64,000 nt of DNA from Cytobacillus dafuensis (GCF_007995155.1 NZ_CP042593.1:3390001-3454000); one strand, 5' to 3'. Positions 41,598 to 51,586 are shown, counted from the first letter of the stretch. Notes: a model not told the origin generated them from the sequence alone. Translations and numbers: made by a program.

Positions 41598-43925
41598 TTA
41601 TGGGAGCTGCTTGTAAAAGGTTCCAGCATTCCCTTTAAAAATATAAGAAATCTCTCCATGCTCGTCTGTTCGTAAAATTTTTATTTTCCTTTCATTTAGA
41701 TTGTTTAGCACTTCGCGATTTGGGTGGCCATATCGATTATTTTTACCTGCTGAGATCACCGCTAGATTAGGCTGAATATGATCTAAAAACATAGGGGAGG
41801 TTGATGTTTTACTGCCATGATGGCCAACCTTTAACACATCAATATTCAATTTATGATAGCGAGTCATTAATTTTTCCTCTCCACTCGCTTCTAAATCACC
41901 AGTAAATAGCCAATTTAAACCTCCGATATTGGCAAATAAAACAATTGATCCGTTATTTTTTTCTACCTCCAATTCAGGATATGGAGATATTATTTTAAAT
42001 ACATTTATTCCATTCTTCCAGCCTTGCCCACCTTTAACAAAATAAAATGGAATATTCTTCTTTTTTGCAGTCAGTAATAAATTTTTTTCTAGTTCTGATA
42101 GATCATCCGTTTTTGGAAGAAGAATTTCTTTAATTTTTAACTCTTCAGCAACTTGTTCTGCACCTCCGATATGATCCGCATCTCCATGTGTCAAAATAAG
42201 CTTATCTATCGTTTTGATCCCCTTACTTTTTAAAAAAGGAACGACCACATCTTTGCCAACTTCATATTGTTTCTTTCTTACTTTCCAATCATCAATATTA
42301 AATCTCAAGGTCCCCCCTGTATCAATCAAATAATTTCCTTTCCCATGTGGAAGTTTTATCAGTATACTGTCTCCCTGCCCGACATCAATAAAAGTTATTT
42401 CACCATATGGAGAGAGTATAGGAACTAACGCATGTAATAAAAAAATAACAAGAGGAAGAATTTGAATTTTTAGGAACCACTTTATTTTGAATTTCCTCTC
42501 CCATAAAGAAAAATACAATGGAATGATTAGAATATAGAGGAATAAAATCAGCAAACCTGGCCTTCCAAGAATAATTGTTGCAAACGGGAGCTGCGCAAAC
42601 CATTTAGCTGCAAAATCCATCCAATAAATGATGTAGTTCATTATGGAAATGAGGAAATAAATATTTGCACCGAATAATAAATGTAAAAGAAAGAGAATAA
42701 AAATAGCAGGTAAAATGAGAAAGGAAAATAGCGGAACAAAAAGCACATTAGCAAAAATGGAGATTATTGAGACTTCATAAAAGTAAAAAAACAAAATAGG
42801 GGTAGCTGCCAATTGGCATATAAATGATGTTACAAAGATTAATGCAAATGAATGTGTACACCTTTTTAATATGATTGGAGCAGAAAGAATAAGTGAAAAG
42901 CTAACACTAAAAGAAAGCTGAAACCCTACATTATAAATGACAAGAGGCGAAAAGAAAGTATACACCATAAAGACAATGCCGAAGATATCAATTGTTTGAA
43001 GTGAAAAATGATTGCCCCACTTTTTTAACAAAAAAAAGATCATCATCATACAGACTGCTCGGATTACAGAAGGAGAAGCACCTGTTATTAAGGCATAGCA
43101 CGGCAAAAACAATAGTAAAGCCGAAATCATTTTTTCCCTCGAGATACCAATTCGTATGCCTAGATAATAAATCATCCCAGTAAGCATGCCGACATGAAGA
43201 CCAGAAATTGCCAATAAATGAACAATTCCAAGCTTTTGATAAGAGGCTAACACATCCTCATCCATTAAATTTCGATCACCAAAGAGCAGAGCTACTGCTA
43301 AAGGTGCACTTTCCTTCGGGAAGTTATTTTGTACGTATTCAATTCCTTTTTGCCTAATAGAACGAAAGAATGAAAGAGGGGACTTCTTTTGAGGACTACA
43401 TTTAGAGAGGGATAGATGCTCAACTTTTAATATCCAATACATTTGATTTCTTTTTAAATATTCCTTATAGTTAAAGGCATTTTCATTTGTTGATGTTATT
43501 GGTTCTTCTAATGTGCCACTTAATTGACAAGCAATTCCAGTTTTCAAATGTTTCGAAATAGCTTCCTTTTCTTTTTCCGTTTTTATTTTATATGAGAGGA
43601 TAAGCTTTTCTTTATATACAAGCTCCTTTACAGTTGCAGAAAAACGATCCCCATCAACTTTCAAATTTTCTTCAAAGCGAACAATAAAATTAGTTTCTTG
43701 AGGCGGTAATCGTGTCTTATTACCCTTTTCAACCATCTCACTTCGGATAAAAAACACAAAAAAAATAAAACTTATTAAAATAAGCATCCTCTGAGAAAAG
43801 CCTTTCTTTTTATATAGAAAAAGAATGATCAGGATAAAAAAAATTACAAAAATAAGCACATTTACAAAAGCAGCTAATATTCCTATTAGAGAAACGAATG
43901 TAAAATAAATCCATCTTCCTTTCAT
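41598..43925 (-). CDS. comEC: Competence channel protein ComEC
   Basis: Forms the inner-membrane channel for single-stranded DNA in natural transformation. The product of about 775 residues has two N-terminal TM helices, an extracellular OB-type region, the Competence-domain TM helices (LAISGLHVGMLTGMIYYLG, GASPSVIRAVCMM) and a C-terminal metallo-beta-lactamase-like nuclease with THGDADHIGG and GHHGSKTSTS. The frame opens at 43943; I prefer the ATG at 43925 after GGAG. The gene is complete, so the uptake channel looks intact. Confidence 0.95.
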   Translation of the reverse strand: MKGRWIYFTFVSLIGILAAFVNVLIFVIFFILIILFLYKKKGFSQRMLILISFIFFVFFIRSEMVEKGNKTRLPPQETNFIVRFEENLKVDGDRFSATVKELVYKEKLILSYKIKTEKEKEAISKHLKTGIACQLSGTLEEPITSTNENAFNYKEYLKRNQMYWILKVEHLSLSKCSPQKKSPLSFFRSIRQKGIEYVQNNFPKESAPLAVALLFGDRNLMDEDVLASYQKLGIVHLLAISGLHVGMLTGMIYYLGIRIGISREKMISALLLFLPCYALITGASPSVIRAVCMMMIFFLLKKWGNHFSLQTIDIFGIVFMVYTFFSPLVIYNVGFQLSFSVSFSLILSAPIILKRCTHSFALIFVTSFICQLAATPILFFYFYEVSIISIFANVLFVPLFSFLILPAIFILFLLHLLFGANIYFLISIMNYIIYWMDFAAKWFAQLPFATIILGRPGLLILFLYILIIPLYFSLWERKFKIKWFLKIQILPLVIFLLHALVPILSPYGEITFIDVGQGDSILIKLPHGKGNYLIDTGGTLRFNIDDWKVRKKQYEVGKDVVVPFLKSKGIKTIDKLILTHGDADHIGGAEQVAEELKIKEILLPKTDDLSELEKNLLLTAKKKNIPFYFVKGGQGWKNGINVFKIISPYPELEVEKNNGSIVLFANIGGLNWLFTGDLEASGEEKLMTRYHKLNIDVLKVGHHGSKTSTSPMFLDHIQPNLAVISAGKNNRYGHPNREVLNNLNERKIKILRTDEHGEISYIFKGNAGTFYKQLP

Positions 43926-43973
43926 TATTGGGTTCTCCTTCAATAAAATACTTAAAGAGGCATAGAGAACACC

Positions 43974-44405
43974 TTACTCTATGCCTTCGTTAATTTTTGG
44001 CAAGTGAATCACTTCAATATCCTTCAAAAAATATTTATTCAACTTATTTGGATATGCGCTTCTAAAAACAACCCTCGTTATGCCTGACTGTGCTAACGTT
44101 TTTGAACAGTTTTCACATGGTTCGTGGGTTACGTACGCTGTTGCCCCCAACAGCAACCCTCTATCAGCATGCAAGACGGCATTATTTTCAGCATGTACGG
44201 TCCTGTAACACCTGCCGTCCTCACCAGTCAAACATCCAACATCGTCACAATGTTCATGCCCATGAATACTTCCATTGTAACCTGTCGATACAATATGCTT
44301 GTCCTTTACGATAACACAACCTACATGCAATCTTGGACACGTTGAACGTGTGGCTACTTGTTCTGCTATATCTAAAAAGTATTCATCCCAATTTTTTCTC
44401 GACAT
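43974..44405 (-). CDS. comEB: ComEB-like deoxycytidylate deaminase
   Basis: Zinc dCMP deaminase family, making dUMP for thymidylate synthesis. The zinc site is HAENNAVLHA and PCENCSKTL, with substrate residues YNGSIHGHEHCDDVGC. At 143 residues it is shorter than the B. subtilis protein (about 189), which has a C-terminal extension absent here. It lies between comEA and comEC, as usual, although ComEB is not needed for DNA uptake in B. subtilis. Confidence 0.93.
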   Translation of the reverse strand: MSRKNWDEYFLDIAEQVATRSTCPRLHVGCVIVKDKHIVSTGYNGSIHGHEHCDDVGCLTGEDGRCYRTVHAENNAVLHADRGLLLGATAYVTHEPCENCSKTLAQSGITRVVFRSAYPNKLNKYFLKDIEVIHLPKINEGIE

Positions 44406-44483
44406 ATTCTATTCTCCTCTAATTATTAGTTCCTATAGCCATTAGTTTAAGCTTCCGACATGAATGGGTCAATGGTAGAGATC

Positions 44484-45119
44484 CTATTTGACTTTAATAC
44501 TGTCTTTTAATTTTTCAAAGGTTTTATCACCAATCCCACTAATGGACTTTATATCCTCTATTACTTTAAAAGGACCATTCGTTTCACGGAACTCAATAAT
44601 TGCTGATGCTTTGGCAGGACCTATTCCTGGTAAAGTTTGTAACTCTGTCTCATTTGCTGTATTCAAATTTACCTTGCCATCATTTTTTGCTTGACCTGAA
44701 GCTGCTGAAGCGCCGACTAACAATTCTGTACCCGATTCTTCCACATCCTCCCCTACCTTCGGAATATAAATGACCATTTCATCCTCGACTCTCATGGCGA
44801 AATTTATTTTGGCTTCATCAGCAGTTTCATTTAATCCACCAGCCATATTAATTAAGTCAATCACTCGATCATTCTGCTCAGCTTCATACACACCCGGTTT
44901 CATTACAGCCCCCTTTACATCTACAATGACTGTTTCATCACTGATTTCAACTTCTGCTGTCTCAACTAAGCTCTCATCCTCCATTTTCATAAAATCTTCT
45001 TGCTCTTCAAAAGGGATCCCTTGTTCTTCAAACGGTTGAAATACGAAATAAATCACAATAATAAGAGCCCCAATTCCTAAAGAAAAGTAAAGTTTATGTT
45101 CTTTTATAAAGTTAATCAT
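44484..45119 (-). CDS. comEA: Competence DNA receptor ComEA
   Basis: Membrane-anchored DNA-binding protein of the transformation machinery. The 211-residue product has an N-terminal TM helix (YFSLGIGALIIVIYFVF), a SLBB-type domain (VDVKGAVMKPGVYE, NRVIDLINMAGGLNE) and a C-terminal helix-hairpin-helix pair (NLNTANETELQTLPGIGPAKASAIIEFR, ISGIGDKTFEKL). It diverges from comER. I saw no clear ComK box in the 87-nt gap. Confidence 0.95.
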   Translation of the reverse strand: MINFIKEHKLYFSLGIGALIIVIYFVFQPFEEQGIPFEEQEDFMKMEDESLVETAEVEISDETVIVDVKGAVMKPGVYEAEQNDRVIDLINMAGGLNETADEAKINFAMRVEDEMVIYIPKVGEDVEESGTELLVGASAASGQAKNDGKVNLNTANETELQTLPGIGPAKASAIIEFRETNGPFKVIEDIKSISGIGDKTFEKLKDSIKVK

Positions 45120-45206
45120 CTATATCATCCTTTCAAATAAGCATATTCTATTATGGTATTTCATATTGTATAGGAGATATCTTGCTCGTGAAGGAGGGAA
45201 GGGACA

Positions 45207-46037
45207 TTGAAAATCGGAATTATAGGAACAGGAAATATGGGGAGAATTCTGGCAGAGGCATTAATTGAAGGAAAAGCCGTTTCCCCTTCTTCGATGACTA
45301 TCACGAATCGAACGATTGCGAAGGCATTGGAAATTAAAGAGAATAATGAGGAAATAAATATTGGAGAAAATGGAAAAGAAGTAGCTAAACAATCTACACT
45401 TATCTTTATTTGCGTTAAGCCACATGACGTTCATAACGTCATTCATGATATTAATCCATTTTTAACAAAAGATAAGTGCATTGTTTCGATTACGAGTCCA
45501 ATAAATGTAGACCAATTAGAATGCATTACCTCTTGTTCAGTCGCAAGAGTTATTCCAAGTATTACGAATCGAGCGCTCTCAGGCGTTTCATTATTATCAT
45601 TTGGAAAAAGATGTGATGAAAACTGGAAGGCGAGTATTCGAAAATTAATAGAAGCCATATCCACTCCAGTTGAAATTGAAGAAAATATTACAAGAGTAGC
45701 ATCAGATATTGTAAGCTGCGGACCTGCATTTTTTAGCTATTTAATGCAAAGATTCATTCTTGCCGCTGTGAAAGAAACTGCTATCGATCAGGAAACAGCA
45801 ACTATTTTAGCAGAGAATATGTTAATTGGGATGGGCGAATTAATGAAAAAGGGCTTATATACATTGCCGACTTTACAGGAAAAAGTTTGTGTTAAAGGAG
45901 GTATAACGGGAGAGGGAATCAAGGTGCTTGAAACCGGTTTAGATGAGGTGTTTGAGCACGTATTTCAGGCAACTCATGCTAAATTTGATGAAGATATACA
46001 ACAAGTAAAAAAGCACTATACGTTACACTCTAATTAA
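45207..46037 (+). CDS. comER: ComER, pyrroline-5-carboxylate reductase-like protein
   Basis: Late competence protein of the P5C reductase fold, divergent from comEA as in B. subtilis; linked to sporulation and biofilm timing in some Bacillus. The 276-residue product has the Rossmann motif GIIGTGNMGRILAEALIEG, CVKPHDV, VARVIPSITN and the C-terminal dimer domain (CVKGGITGEGIKVLE). The TTG start follows GGAGGGAAGGG. Catalysis in proline synthesis is doubtful for ComER. Confidence 0.93.
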   Translation: MKIGIIGTGNMGRILAEALIEGKAVSPSSMTITNRTIAKALEIKENNEEINIGENGKEVAKQSTLIFICVKPHDVHNVIHDINPFLTKDKCIVSITSPINVDQLECITSCSVARVIPSITNRALSGVSLLSFGKRCDENWKASIRKLIEAISTPVEIEENITRVASDIVSCGPAFFSYLMQRFILAAVKETAIDQETATILAENMLIGMGELMKKGLYTLPTLQEKVCVKGGITGEGIKVLETGLDEVFEHVFQATHAKFDEDIQQVKKHYTLHSN

Positions 46038-46082
46038 TTCTTCATAAAAATACAAATTCCTTCCTGTATCAAATAAAATTTT

Positions 46083-46279
46083 TTATAAAGAAAACTCACC
46101 GATTGGCGAGCCTTGAAAAGGCGAAGACAGAGGCGTAGTTGCGCTTATCGCGCTCATATATGCCACGTCCTGTGGCATTCGCCCGACTATGACATCCTGT
46201 CCGTCGTACTTAATTCCTAAAATTGGCAACTACGTCGAATGACCTTCTACGCTGACAATTTATACTTTCTTAACGTATA
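46083..46279. repeat. Repeat family C, copy C2 (without nested inserts)
   Basis: About 197 bp, starting TTATAAAGAAAACTCACCG and ending ATACTTTCTTAACGTATAA. It contains the intact double mini-hairpin module GCCACGTCCTGTGGC and GACATCCTGTCCGTC at 46160-46206. It shows what C1 looks like before its two inserts. Confidence 0.88.
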
Positions 46280-46286
46280 AAAAATA

Positions 46287-46307
46287 GGCCAGCTTATTCA
46301 GCTGGCC
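46287..46307. terminator. Bidirectional terminator between comER and yqeM
   Basis: Stem GGCCAGCT with AGCTGGCC and a 5-nt loop. TTTTTC follows on the plus strand and ATTTTTTAT on the minus strand. The two genes converge here. Confidence 0.88.
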
Positions 46308-46322
46308 TTTTTCTATCATTGA

Positions 46323-47075
46323 TCATGATCTAGCTTTCCGGCAAGTAAAAAATATCCTTTCAGAATGGGTTTGTGGAGGAACATCCTCAAAATCTGATGT
46401 TATTTCAAGTAATTCAAAACCTGCCTTTTTTAACCATCCTTCATATACATCAATTGGAAATGTGCGCTGAAAATGAAGTTCATTATACCGTTCATATAAG
46501 TCAGATTCTTCATCAAGAACAAAAAAACTTAAATCATGCTCAACACTGTTCGGGAATTCCCCTTGATAACAATGCCAAATATAACTAATTTCATCATCAT
46601 TGACGGCAAAGGTTTGATTCATAAAAATCTGCATGATTTTATAGATAGAATGAACATCAAACAGAAAGAGGCCATTCTCAGCCAAATGATGATGGACACT
46701 ATGAAATGTATCCAAAACATCTTTTTCTGACTGTAAGTAATTTAAAGAATCACAGAAAATGCAAATGATATCAAACTGGCCTAATCCATCTAGTTCAGCC
46801 ATGTTTTGCTGATAAAATTTTATATCTTGCCCTTTCTCTATCGCCTTTGACTGAGCAACTGTCAACATATCCTCTGAAAGATCTACTCCAACGACATTGA
46901 AGCTCTTTTCTGCTAATTGAACAGACAGCTCAGCTGTGCCACATGCAAGATCAAGAAGATTATTTCCGTTCAAATTATATTTTTTTGTCTTTTTTTCAAC
47001 TAATTCAACCCATTTATTATAAGGGACATCTTTCATTAACTCATCGTAAAGATAGGCAAACTTCCCATAACTCAT
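46323..47075 (-). CDS. yqeM: Class I SAM-dependent methyltransferase YqeM
   Basis: A 250-residue putative methyltransferase with motif I LLDLACGTAELSVQLAEKSFNVVGVDLS, QQNMAELDGLGQFDIICIFCDSLNYL and HLAENGLFLFDVHS. The target is unknown. Its ATG overlaps rsfS by 4 nt. It lies at the end of the aroE-nadD-rsfS cluster, as in B. subtilis. Confidence 0.92.
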   Translation of the reverse strand: MSYGKFAYLYDELMKDVPYNKWVELVEKKTKKYNLNGNNLLDLACGTAELSVQLAEKSFNVVGVDLSEDMLTVAQSKAIEKGQDIKFYQQNMAELDGLGQFDIICIFCDSLNYLQSEKDVLDTFHSVHHHLAENGLFLFDVHSIYKIMQIFMNQTFAVNDDEISYIWHCYQGEFPNSVEHDLSFFVLDEESDLYERYNELHFQRTFPIDVYEGWLKKAGFELLEITSDFEDVPPQTHSERIFFTCRKARS

Positions 47076-47428
47076 TGATTAAGTTCACTTTGCACATTCT
47101 CAATCGGTGCATCTCCCCATAAGCGTTCAAGATTATAATAGCTTCTTTCATCACGATGGAATATATGCGCAACGACATCGCCTAGGTCGACAAGAATCCA
47201 TCTAGCTTCATCAAAGCCTTCCATTCTTTTTACTGTATACCCTATTTCTTCCGCTTTCTCTTTTACTTCGCGTGCAATGGCTTGAACCTGCTTATCAGAA
47301 TTCCCGTGGCATATAAGAAAATAATCCGCGATAAGAGAGATTCCTTTCATATTCAATGCAATAATATCTTCAGCTCGTTTATCATCAGCTGCTTTAACAG
47401 CCGTTAATAATAATTGTTTTTCACTCAT
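47072..47428 (-). CDS. rsfS: Ribosomal silencing factor RsfS
   Basis: Binds ribosomal protein L14 on the 50S subunit and blocks subunit joining in starvation. The 118-residue product has the family features FLICHGNSDKQVQAIAREV, WILVDLGDVVAHIFHRDERSYYNLERLWGDA. It lies 4 nt after yqeK and overlaps yqeM by 4 nt. Confidence 0.96.
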   Translation of the reverse strand: MSEKQLLLTAVKAADDKRAEDIIALNMKGISLIADYFLICHGNSDKQVQAIAREVKEKAEEIGYTVKRMEGFDEARWILVDLGDVVAHIFHRDERSYYNLERLWGDAPIENVQSELNQ

Positions 47429-47432
47429 TCAA

Positions 47433-47999
47433 TCAGTCCTCCTGGAACATCACTAAGTTATTATACGTATAAAAGGTAGCAGGGAAAACCGGCTGACCCT
47501 TTTTCATTAAAAATTGGATTGTATTTTGAATCGCTTTGATTAATGCTTGATTTAAGCTTACCTTAGCGAGCTCCCGCACTTCGTCCACTCCAGGAAAGTG
47601 TCTCCCTGGTTCAATATAATCCGCCAAATATATGACCTTATCAAGCAAGGTCATATTTACTCTGCCAGATGTATGATACCTTATTGCATCTAAAATTTCT
47701 TCATCATCCAATCCAGCTTCTTTTTGAACAAGAAAAGCCCCGACTGGAGCATGCCAAAGTTCACTATTGAATTGTAAAAGTTCACTAGGCATACCTTGCT
47801 CTAATATGATTTGTTTCATCTCTTCTTTCGGTCGAAACTTAGCATAATCGTGAAAAATGGCAGCAAGCTCTGCTTTTTTTTCATTTGCATCATATTGATT
47901 AGCAAGAATAATGGCTGTTTCCATAACACCTAGTGTATGGTTATAACGATGTTCAGTCAATTGTTCTTTTACTAATCGTAATGCATCATTGCGATCCAT
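47433..47999 (-). CDS. yqeK: HD-domain bis(5'-nucleosyl)-tetraphosphatase YqeK
   Basis: HD hydrolase family that splits Ap4A symmetrically in characterised Gram-positive members. The 188-residue product has HTLGVMETAIILA, the HD pair AAIFHDYAKFRP, ELWHAPVGAFLVQ, RYHTSGR and DKVIYLADYIEPGR. It overlaps nadD by 14 nt, so translation is likely coupled. Confidence 0.94.
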   Translation of the reverse strand: MDRNDALRLVKEQLTEHRYNHTLGVMETAIILANQYDANEKKAELAAIFHDYAKFRPKEEMKQIILEQGMPSELLQFNSELWHAPVGAFLVQKEAGLDDEEILDAIRYHTSGRVNMTLLDKVIYLADYIEPGRHFPGVDEVRELAKVSLNQALIKAIQNTIQFLMKKGQPVFPATFYTYNNLVMFQED

Positions 48000-48558
48000 A
48001 GTAATTCTTCTCCTTTATATAATTCCTAACAGATTCAGGAACCATATATTGAATCGTTTTGCCTTCCTTTAGTCTGCTTCGAATAAGGCTTGAGGAAATC
48101 TCGATATTCGGAACTTCAGCATAAAGTATAGGATAAGAGCTTTTTTGACTGTAGGATGGTCTATTGACGCCAATAAATTGAACGATTTCAACCAATTGAT
48201 CAATATTTCTCCATTTTGGCAAATATTCAATCATGTCTGCACCAATAATGAAATAAAATTGTTTATCAGGATGCCTTTCCTTAAGCATTTTCATTGTTTC
48301 GTAAGTAAAGGATGGTCCTGACCTTTCAAGCTCAATTAATTCAAGTTTAAAGTTAGGATGCTCACTTATCGCAAGCTTTAATAATTTTACCCTGTCTTCA
48401 TCCTTGATGGAATTTGATTTTTTCTTATGTGGAGGTTCTTGATTCGGCATAAACCAAATTTCATTTAAATCAAAGCTATTTAATACTTCGTTTGCAATTA
48501 TTAAGTGTCCAAGATGCGGCGGATCAAAGGTGCCTCCCAGAATGCCGATTTTAATCAA
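47986..48558 (-). CDS. nadD: Nicotinate-nucleotide adenylyltransferase
   Basis: Makes deamido-NAD from nicotinate mononucleotide and ATP. The 190-residue product has the nucleotidyltransferase motif GGTFDPPHLGHLIIANEV, FMPNQEPPHKK, and the second motif SSSLIRSRLKEGK. The TTG start follows AGGAGGAAATTTTC. Confidence 0.96.
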   Translation of the reverse strand: MIKIGILGGTFDPPHLGHLIIANEVLNSFDLNEIWFMPNQEPPHKKKSNSIKDEDRVKLLKLAISEHPNFKLELIELERSGPSFTYETMKMLKERHPDKQFYFIIGADMIEYLPKWRNIDQLVEIVQFIGVNRPSYSQKSSYPILYAEVPNIEISSSLIRSRLKEGKTIQYMVPESVRNYIKEKNYYGSQ

Positions 48559-48606
48559 GAAAATTTCCTCCTAGCTTATTCTAAACAGATATTTCTTTTC
48601 ACAATC

Positions 48607-48897
48607 CTATGGTAATTGGATTTGCTTATTTTCTCTTGATTCTTTATACAGCACGATTGTGTTCCCGATAATTTGAACTAAGTCTGCGTTCGTTCCTTCA
48701 ACTAATTGTTCCGCAACTGTGTTTTTATCTTCATCACAATTTTGCAAAATCGTTATTTTCATCAATTCGCGTGCCTCTAGTGCATCAAATACTTGTTTAA
48801 TCATATTATCATTTACACCACCCTTACCAACTTGAAAAATTGGATTTAGGTGATGAGCTTTTGAACGTAAGAATCGTTTTTGCTTTCCTGTAAGCAT
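48607..48897 (-). CDS. yhbY: YhbY family RNA-binding protein
   Basis: A 96-residue CRM-domain protein linked to ribosome assembly (YqeI in B. subtilis). Features are MLTGKQKRFLRSKAHHLNPIFQVGKGGVN and QIIGNTIVLYKESRENK. The frame opens at 48969 inside aroE, but the ATG at 48897 follows AGGAGGATAACAATA and gives the standard start, 5 nt after aroE. Confidence 0.95.
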   Translation of the reverse strand: MLTGKQKRFLRSKAHHLNPIFQVGKGGVNDNMIKQVFDALEARELMKITILQNCDEDKNTVAEQLVEGTNADLVQIIGNTIVLYKESRENKQIQLP

Positions 48898-48902
48898 TAT
48901 TG

Positions 48903-49733
48903 TTATCCTCCTAGTTGTGTTAGAATATTCGCTTTCATACGGCTTGTTTCTGGAAATATTCCAGTCCATTTTTCAAAGGCTAATGCACCTTGGAAAACAA
49001 ACATATTTAAGCCATTTTGAATTCTCGCACCCTTTTTTTTCGCTTCCCCCAAAAACTTTGTTTCTAGTGGATTGTATATTATATCACTAACAAATGTATC
49101 ACGGTTTAGATTATGTAAAGAAAGAGGCAGCTCGAAGGAATCAGGCGCCATCCCTTTTGGGGTTGTTTGAATAATTAAATCGTATTCACCTAAAATATTT
49201 TCGGCTTCATTCATCCCATAAACATTGGAGTTAGCAGCATAAGGACATTCTTCCACAATCACTTCAGCCTTTGATACTGTTCGATTACTAATATCTACTC
49301 TTCGTACACCAGCTTCCGCCATAGTAAAATAAATTGCTCTAGCTGCTCCACCGGCCCCAATTATCAAAACATTTTTATCATTTATTAATGGAAATTCCTC
49401 TATTAATCCTTTTACATAACCACTGCCATCTGTATTATAGCCTATTAATTTTCCATTCACATTCACCACTGTATTTACCGCTCCAATTGATTTTGCAAGT
49501 GGATCGATTTCATCCAATAGCGGAATAATTGTTTCTTTATGCGGAACAGTTATATTAAAACCTGCGATTCCGATTGCCTTTAGTCCCTTAATAGCCTCTT
49601 CTAAGCTGCCCCTTTTCACATGAAAGGGGTGATAATGCGCATCCATTCCATAAATTGAAAAAAGATCATTATGCATGGCAGGTGACATGGAGTGGGCAAT
49701 TGGGTCCCCTAATACAGCAAATAGCTTTTTCAA
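48903..49733 (-). CDS. aroE: Shikimate dehydrogenase
   Basis: NADPH-dependent step of the shikimate pathway. The 276-residue product has the substrate site GDPIAHSMSPAMHND, FNITVPHKE with the catalytic lysine, GAVNTVV, and the nucleotide motif IIGAGGAARAIYFTM. The TTG start follows GGGGGGAAG. It sits between yqeH and yhbY in the conserved order. Confidence 0.97.
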   Translation of the reverse strand: MKKLFAVLGDPIAHSMSPAMHNDLFSIYGMDAHYHPFHVKRGSLEEAIKGLKAIGIAGFNITVPHKETIIPLLDEIDPLAKSIGAVNTVVNVNGKLIGYNTDGSGYVKGLIEEFPLINDKNVLIIGAGGAARAIYFTMAEAGVRRVDISNRTVSKAEVIVEECPYAANSNVYGMNEAENILGEYDLIIQTTPKGMAPDSFELPLSLHNLNRDTFVSDIIYNPLETKFLGEAKKKGARIQNGLNMFVFQGALAFEKWTGIFPETSRMKANILTQLGG

Positions 49734-49803
49734 AATAGCTTCCCCCCATATAATATTTCGAAGTAAGCCTATTGTTAGACGTCAACCTGCTTTAATAAAC
49801 TAA

Positions 49804-50907
49804 TTATATTAATGATTTTCTTAATAAGACATGAACACCTTTTGGAACATATGCAGCCACTTTTGCTCCTGGATCATTTATCGTTATCCAGCCAAGTCCT
49901 GAGAAAACTACATCCATTTTTCCTTCTTTAATCATAAATTCGTGCCTAATTAATTCAGGAAAAACATCGACTTGCTCTATTCTTGGCGGAGTTAATAGTT
50001 CTCCAAGATGATTTTTATACAATTCCTCTGCATTTTCCAATTTTGTTCGATGGATATTTATTTCGTTAGAAAAATGGCACACAAAAGATCTTCGTCCACC
50101 AGAAATATAATCAAACCTAGCTAAGCCGCCCATGAAAAGGGTTTGTTCTTCATTTAACTGAAAAACAGTTGGTTTAATTTCTTTTTTTGGTGTAATGATT
50201 TTTAAATCCCTTTTATCCACATAATGTGCCATCTGATGATGATTAATAATTCCTGGTGTATCTACCAGTGCTTTTCCATCGGCTAGCGGAATTTCGATGA
50301 TATCAAGAGTTGTACCAGGAAAATGCGAGGTTGTAATGACATCGCCTTCACCAGTTACCTCTTTTAATATTCGGTTTATAAAGGTTGATTTTCCAACATT
50401 CGTACATCCGACTACATAGACATCCTTGCCTTTTCGATGTTCATCGATTGCAGCAGCTACCTCTTTAATATTCTTCCCTTTAGCAGCACTTACGAGATAA
50501 ACATCTTCTGGCTTCAAGCCAAGCTCCTTCGCTTCTTGCTTCATCCAATTAATTAACTTATTGTGTTTAACTGATTTTGGAAGTAAATCAACTTTATTCC
50601 CAACAAGAAGAATTTTATTATTACCTACAAACCTATGCAGCCCAGGAAGCCAACTTCCATTAAAGTCAAAAATATCAACTATTTTTACAATTAGAGAATT
50701 ACTTTTTCCAATCTCATTTAATATTTTTAGAAAATCATCATCGGTTAAATTGACATCCTGTACTTCATTATAATGCTTTAATCGAAAACATCGTTGGCAT
50801 ATAATATCATCCTTAAGCAATGCAGATTGCGGTGCATAACCGATTAGAGCAGGATCCTCTGTTTGAATTTTCACACCGCATCCTATACAAATATATTGTT
50901 CACTCAC
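49804..50907 (-). CDS. yqeH: Ribosome biogenesis GTPase YqeH
   Basis: Circularly permuted GTPase needed for 30S assembly. The 367-residue product has an N-terminal zinc finger (CIGCGVKIQ, CQRCFRLKHYN), then G4 VGNKVDLL and G5 SAAKGKN before G1 GCTNVGKSTFIN and G3 VDTPGI, the permuted order. An RNA-binding C-terminal domain follows. The GTG start has GGGAGG upstream; it follows yqeG by 3 nt. Confidence 0.97.
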   Translation of the reverse strand: MSEQYICIGCGVKIQTEDPALIGYAPQSALLKDDIICQRCFRLKHYNEVQDVNLTDDDFLKILNEIGKSNSLIVKIVDIFDFNGSWLPGLHRFVGNNKILLVGNKVDLLPKSVKHNKLINWMKQEAKELGLKPEDVYLVSAAKGKNIKEVAAAIDEHRKGKDVYVVGCTNVGKSTFINRILKEVTGEGDVITTSHFPGTTLDIIEIPLADGKALVDTPGIINHHQMAHYVDKRDLKIITPKKEIKPTVFQLNEEQTLFMGGLARFDYISGGRRSFVCHFSNEINIHRTKLENAEELYKNHLGELLTPPRIEQVDVFPELIRHEFMIKEGKMDVVFSGLGWITINDPGAKVAAYVPKGVHVLLRKSLI

Positions 50908-50910
50908 GAA

Positions 50911-51426
50911 TTAATCCTCCCACTGAATCATACCTTTTTTTCTAAACCAATTTAATATTCTTCTTTCTACTTTTCGATTAAAACGGGTTATAAATCCATC
51001 AGTTTGTGCAACGGGAACAACAAGAATTGTACGGAAACCACTGCGATTGCCTCCGAGAACATCTGTCAGTAATTGATCTCCGATAACAACTGTTTCTTCT
51101 TTCCTAAGACCCATTTCATGTAAAGCCCTATTAAATGCTCGTCCTAAAGGCTTTCTTGCTAAAGGAATGAATGGTATATTTAAAGGCTCAGAAAAAGACT
51201 TCACACGAATTTCATTGTTATTTGAAACAATCGTAATTTTTACATTGCTGTTTTTCATTTCTTCAAACCATTTTATTAATCTGGGAGTTGCATGTGGGCG
51301 ATCCCATTCGACTAACGTATTATCTAAATCGGTAATAATCCCTTTTACTCCATTTTCCTTTAAGCTTTCAGGAGTAATTTCAAATATGCTTTTTGCATGC
51401 TGATCTGGTAAAAAATGTTTTAACAC
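50911..51426 (-). CDS. yqeG: HAD-family phosphatase YqeG
   Basis: HAD subfamily IIIA hydrolase with the nucleophile motif DLDNTLVEWDRP near residue 34, TIVSNNN (motif II) and VIGDQLLTDVLGG (motif IV). It resembles phosphatidylglycerophosphate phosphatases of the GEP4/YqeG group. The frame opens at 51438, but that GTG is itself part of GAGGTG, so I prefer the GTG at 51426 (MLKHFLPDQ), which matches the B. subtilis start. Confidence 0.92.
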   Translation of the reverse strand: MLKHFLPDQHAKSIFEITPESLKENGVKGIITDLDNTLVEWDRPHATPRLIKWFEEMKNSNVKITIVSNNNEIRVKSFSEPLNIPFIPLARKPLGRAFNRALHEMGLRKEETVVIGDQLLTDVLGGNRSGFRTILVVPVAQTDGFITRFNRKVERRILNWFRKKGMIQWED

Positions 51427-51586
51427 TTTATTAAACACCTCAGTTAGTTGCTATAGTAATTTGTATATAAAAAATAATTCCATTAATTTGTACTCATCAT
51501 TTTAACTAATTTTATAAACTGTTTCAAACTTAGGTCATTTTCCATAAATCAATAAATTTTTCGACATTTTTTGTTAAATCTAAATC